Of a stretch of 7,755 nt of DNA, positions 5,803 to 7,755 are shown piece after piece. The notes beneath the pieces are model-generated. The model was not told where the DNA came from. It worked only from the letters and a program-made list of their open reading frames with translations, and ran no database searches. The translations under genes and the position numbers were made by a program. The DNA is from Dehalococcoidia bacterium (GTDB lineage Bacteria; Chloroflexota; Dehalococcoidia; Lucifugimonadales; Lucifugimonadaceae). The first letter of the stretch is position 1. Each line of letters starts with the position of its first letter. The DNA is taken from NCBI GenBank assembly GCA_028278465.1, contig JANQEF010000041.1, positions 1-7,755 on the forward strand, written 5' to 3'.

Positions 5803-6574
5803 GCTGGTGATCGCAGGCAAGTCCTTCACTTCGCGGCTGATGACCGGGACGGGCAAGCACAGGTCGAGCGGCGACCTAGCCGCATCGGTCGAGTCGTCCG
5901 GCACGCAGATCATCACCGTGGCGATCGGGCGGCTGAACCTGGACGACCTGAACGAGAAGACGCTCCTCGATGAGATCGACTGGGACAACTTCCAGATACT
6001 GCCCAACACTGCAGGGAGCAAGGACGCCGACCAGGCCGTCTGGACAGCGAAGCTCGCTCGCGAGGTGACCGGGTCTGACTGGATCAAGCTCGAAGTAATC
6101 CCTGACCCGAAGTTCCTGCTGCCCGACCCTGTCGGTACCTTCGAGGCGGCGAAAACGCTGATCGCAGAGGGCTTCAACGTTCTGCCGTACATTCACGCCG
6201 ATCCGGTGCTGGCGGCGCGCCTCGAAGACATCGGCTGTGTGACGGTAATGCCGCTCGGCTCGCCGATAGGCTCCGGCCGCGGAGTGCTGACGACGGAGGA
6301 GATCCAGATCATCATCGAGCAGTCGAGCGTGCCGGTAGTGGTGGACGCAGGTCTCGGTGTACCGTCCGACGCAGCGCATGTGATGGAGCTCGGCGCCGAT
6401 GCGGTGCTGGTGAACACGGCGATAGCGCAGGCCAAAAACCCGGGCCTGATGGGTGAGGCTTTCAAGCTGGGCGTGGAGGCGGGGCGCAAGGCCTACCTGG
6501 CAGGACGCATCCCTCCGCGAGATACGGCGGTGGCCAGCAGCCCGACTGAGGGTGTGCCGATGGCCGCCAGCTAG
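5792..6574 (+). CDS. thiG: Thiazole synthase ThiG
   Basis: TIM-barrel enzyme that builds the thiazole phosphate of thiamin from 1-deoxy-D-xylulose 5-phosphate, dehydroglycine and the sulfur carried by ThiS-thiocarboxylate. With the ATG at 5792 it has 260 residues, the normal size. Seen in order: an N-terminal LVIAGKSFTSRLMTGTGKH pattern (5-23), PNTAGS (71-76, where many homologues have a cysteine as the last residue), the presumed Schiff-base lysine K99 in WIKLEVI, PDPVGT (111-116), VMPLGSPIGSGRG (132-144), VVDAGLG (163-169), GADAVLVNTAIA (181-192) and a C-terminal SSPTEG (249-254). An in-frame TTG at 5750 would add 14 poor-looking residues inside the terminator T-run and is rejected. The ribosome-binding site is modest (AAGGCGG, 5779-5785). 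First gene of the riboswitch-controlled operon; 12 bp precede the next gene. No thiF or thiO is visible in the window. Confidence 0.97.
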   Translation: MADELVIAGKSFTSRLMTGTGKHRSSGDLAASVESSGTQIITVAIGRLNLDDLNEKTLLDEIDWDNFQILPNTAGSKDADQAVWTAKLAREVTGSDWIKLEVIPDPKFLLPDPVGTFEAAKTLIAEGFNVLPYIHADPVLAARLEDIGCVTVMPLGSPIGSGRGVLTTEEIQIIIEQSSVPVVVDAGLGVPSDAAHVMELGADAVLVNTAIAQAKNPGLMGEAFKLGVEAGRKAYLAGRIPPRDTAVASSPTEGVPMAAS

Positions 6575-6586
6575 ACAGATCTCCTC

Positions 6587-7216
6587 GTGGCATCCCTCCC
6601 GGAACGTATCCTCTGCCTGGTGACCGATCTCGAACGAGCAGGCAGTGAGAAGGCGCTCGTTGACACCGTGCGGGATGCGGTGCGGGGCGGCGTGAACATG
6701 GTGCAGGTCCGCGCTCACGAGTTGAGTATCGACGCGCTTGAGGCCCTCACTGACAGGATCCTCGGCGTGGCCGGTGATGAGGTGGTCACGGTGGTAAACG
6801 GCTCGCCGGAGGTCGCGATCCGGTCTATGGCAGATGGAGCGCACTTCCGCGAAGCCGAGCGTACCGACCGCTTACAGATCCCACCGCAACTTGTCGTAGG
6901 CCAGTCGGCACACAGCGTTTCGGCAGCACAGGCATCTGTGGAAGCTGGCGCAGACTATGTCATAGTCGGAACCGTGTTCCCCTCCGCTTCACACCCCGGA
7001 GGTGCGGTTGGCGGCCTCGAACTGGTGAGAGAGGTCGCACGCAACGTAAGTTTGCCAGTGATCGGAATCGGCGGGATCACTGCGGAAAACGCCGGACAGG
7101 TGGTTGAGGCCGGAGCGTCTGGTGTTGCGGTGATCGGTGCGATAATCGAGGCGCAGCAGCCGTTCGAGGCGGCGAGAACGCTTGCAGACGCGATAGGACT
7201 GCCTGGTAAACGATGA
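6587..7216 (+). CDS. ThiE/TenI-family protein (thiamin-phosphate synthase or thiazole tautomerase)
   Basis: Alpha/beta-barrel of 209 residues in the family that contains ThiE, which joins thiazole phosphate to the pyrimidine pyrophosphate, and TenI, which tautomerises the ThiG product. Family marks: VQVRAHE (39-45), GQSAHS (105-110), ADYVIVGTVFPS (122-133), PVIGIGGI (157-164) and GASGVAVIGAI (175-185). Several ThiE substrate residues are not conserved: QLREK reads QVRAH; the Asn-Asp pair that helps hold Mg-pyrophosphate reads N71-G72, as I recall for Bacillus TenI; the GVHLGQ segment reads GAHFRE (84-89); and TxTK after GPVFP reads SASH (133-136). The TenI catalytic histidine (GHVF) is threonine here (T129), so neither identity is proven. 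Starts with GTG 12 bp after thiG and has no clear Shine-Dalgarno. Its TGA overlaps the ATG of thiS. An automatic annotation would probably say ThiE. Confidence 0.88.
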   Translation: MASLPERILCLVTDLERAGSEKALVDTVRDAVRGGVNMVQVRAHELSIDALEALTDRILGVAGDEVVTVVNGSPEVAIRSMADGAHFREAERTDRLQIPPQLVVGQSAHSVSAAQASVEAGADYVIVGTVFPSASHPGGAVGGLELVREVARNVSLPVIGIGGITAENAGQVVEAGASGVAVIGAIIEAQQPFEAARTLADAIGLPGKR

Positions 7217-7416
7217 TCAAGGTGCGGATCAACGGCAAAGACTCCGAGCTGACGCCCGACCAGACGGTGCAGCAGTACCTTGAGTCGAAAGGGCTCGCGG
7301 AACGCTCGCTCGCGGTGGCGGTGAACGGCACCGTGCTGCGACGAGAAGAGTTCGCAGACACCCGCCTCTCGGACGGTGACAGCGTAGAGATAGTGCGTCC
7401 TGTAGGGGGCGGCTAG
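7213..7416 (+). CDS. thiS: Sulfur carrier protein ThiS
   Basis: Ubiquitin-like protein of 67 residues that carries sulfur to ThiG as a C-terminal thiocarboxylate. The N-terminal strand MIKVRINGKD, the AVNGTVLRREEF turn (36-47), LSDGDSVEIVRPVGGG (52-67) and the exposed terminal Gly-Gly are all typical of ThiS. Its ATG overlaps the TGA of the ThiE/TenI gene as ATGA, a normal sign of translational coupling. Placing thiS after thiG and a thiE-type gene is less common than thiS directly before thiG. Adenylation and thiolation need a ThiF/MoeB-type enzyme, which is not in the window. Confidence 0.96.
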   Translation: MIKVRINGKDSELTPDQTVQQYLESKGLAERSLAVAVNGTVLRREEFADTRLSDGDSVEIVRPVGGG

Positions 7417-7458
7417 ATCCCGGCCACCGAACAGCACGGGCGCTCCGACGAGACTGCC

Positions 7459-7755
7459 GTGGCGGGTCTCGACTACCGGGTGCTGGCCGCTGCGGCCGGT
7501 GGTGCTGCGCTCTTCCTGGCAGCTCTCGATTTCTCGATCAACGTTTCGTTGCCGGTGTTCAGAGAGTCGCTGGGCGAAACCCTGATCACCGTCCAGTGGA
7601 TCATCATCATCTACCACGCCGCGCGCAGCGGCACTGGCTTCATCGCCGGGCGCCTTGCAGACACTATCGGCCTGCAACGGGTGCTTCTCGCAGGGACGGT
7701 GCTGTACACCGTATCGGTCGCCATCATCTCGCTGCAGGGCTCGCTGGCGCCGATA
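7459..7755 (+). CDS. MFS transporter, N-terminal part (truncated by window edge)
   Basis: Membrane transporter of the major facilitator superfamily; the frame stays open to the last base (99 codons seen). Likely membrane spans are at about 8-32, 42-63 and 75-93. After the first span comes LDFSINVSLP (23-32), then VQWIIIIY (45-52), and a motif-A loop G64-R-L-A-D68-x-x-G71-x-x-R74 between spans 2 and 3. This order resembles the 14-span DHA2 drug:proton antiporters, but too little is present to name a substrate. The frame is the same as thiS and is separated from it by the thiS TAG. The only standard start in between is the GTG at 7459, with a weak upstream GACGAG. There is no terminator in the 42-bp gap, so it may share the thiamin transcript. 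It could export or import something unrelated to thiamin. Confidence 0.85.
   Translation, partial: MAGLDYRVLAAAAGGAALFLAALDFSINVSLPVFRESLGETLITVQWIIIIYHAARSGTGFIAGRLADTIGLQRVLLAGTVLYTVSVAIISLQGSLAPI

Noticed and set aside
5876..6844. 322-codon minus-strand open frame across thiG and the ThiE/TenI gene
   Set aside because: It is His/Arg-rich, matches no fold I can recognise and is fully antisense to two clear thiamin genes.
7414..7458. ThiS fused to the MFS transporter by reading through the TAG
   Set aside because: The two frames are the same and the gap has no other in-frame stop, but ThiS must end in a free Gly-Gly to carry sulfur, and a GTG start is available for the transporter.

Overview
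The window is high-GC bacterial DNA with short intergenic gaps. Every gene is housekeeping or metabolic; I see no RNA gene, insertion sequence, phage gene or CRISPR array. Three traits point to Chloroflexota, perhaps the Dehalococcoidia/SAR202 side, although this is inference from remembered family features and not a phylogeny: a single-chain beta/alpha carboxyltransferase (AccDA), an FtsK motor with an enlarged alpha-domain loop, and weak Shine-Dalgarno sequences with several GTG/TTG starts.

Layout. Positions 2-1684 (+) hold the C-terminal part of an FtsK/SpoIIIE DNA translocase; its membrane domain lies upstream of the window. A 190-bp gap follows, with a possible terminator hairpin over the ftsK stop. 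Positions 1875-3746 (+) encode a fused AccD-AccA carboxyltransferase whose active-site loops depart from the usual consensus. Convergent to it is a minus-strand pair read from right to left: a D-2-hydroxyacid dehydrogenase (4505-5485) and then a Cof-type HAD phosphatase (3762-4478, start uncertain). The 5486-5791 region is the regulatory centre of the window. On the minus side it has the 5' region of the dehydrogenase, with a 17-nt palindrome and a tandem repeat. On the plus side it has a candidate promoter, a clear TPP (THI-box) riboswitch aptamer, an antiterminator that excludes both the aptamer P5 stem and the terminator, a strong intrinsic terminator, and a possible 10-codon leader ORF. 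The thiamin operon follows: thiG (5792-6574), a ThiE/TenI-family gene (6587-7216), thiS (7213-7416), and the first 99 codons of an MFS transporter running off the right edge.

How the parts work together. ThiS carries sulfur as a C-terminal thiocarboxylate, and ThiG builds the thiazole phosphate. The ThiE/TenI-family protein either couples thiazole phosphate to the pyrimidine or tautomerises the thiazole. The riboswitch should shut the operon off by early termination when thiamin pyrophosphate is plentiful. The minus-strand pair could process small 2-hydroxyacids and a phosphorylated substrate, possibly glycolate/phosphoglycolate, but no substrate is proven.

I found no clearly new system. The points most worth a second look are the altered catalytic loops in AccDA, the ThiE-versus-TenI identity of the middle thiamin gene, the complete attenuator logic of the riboswitch, and the possible CTG start that overlaps a stop codon in the minus-strand pair.
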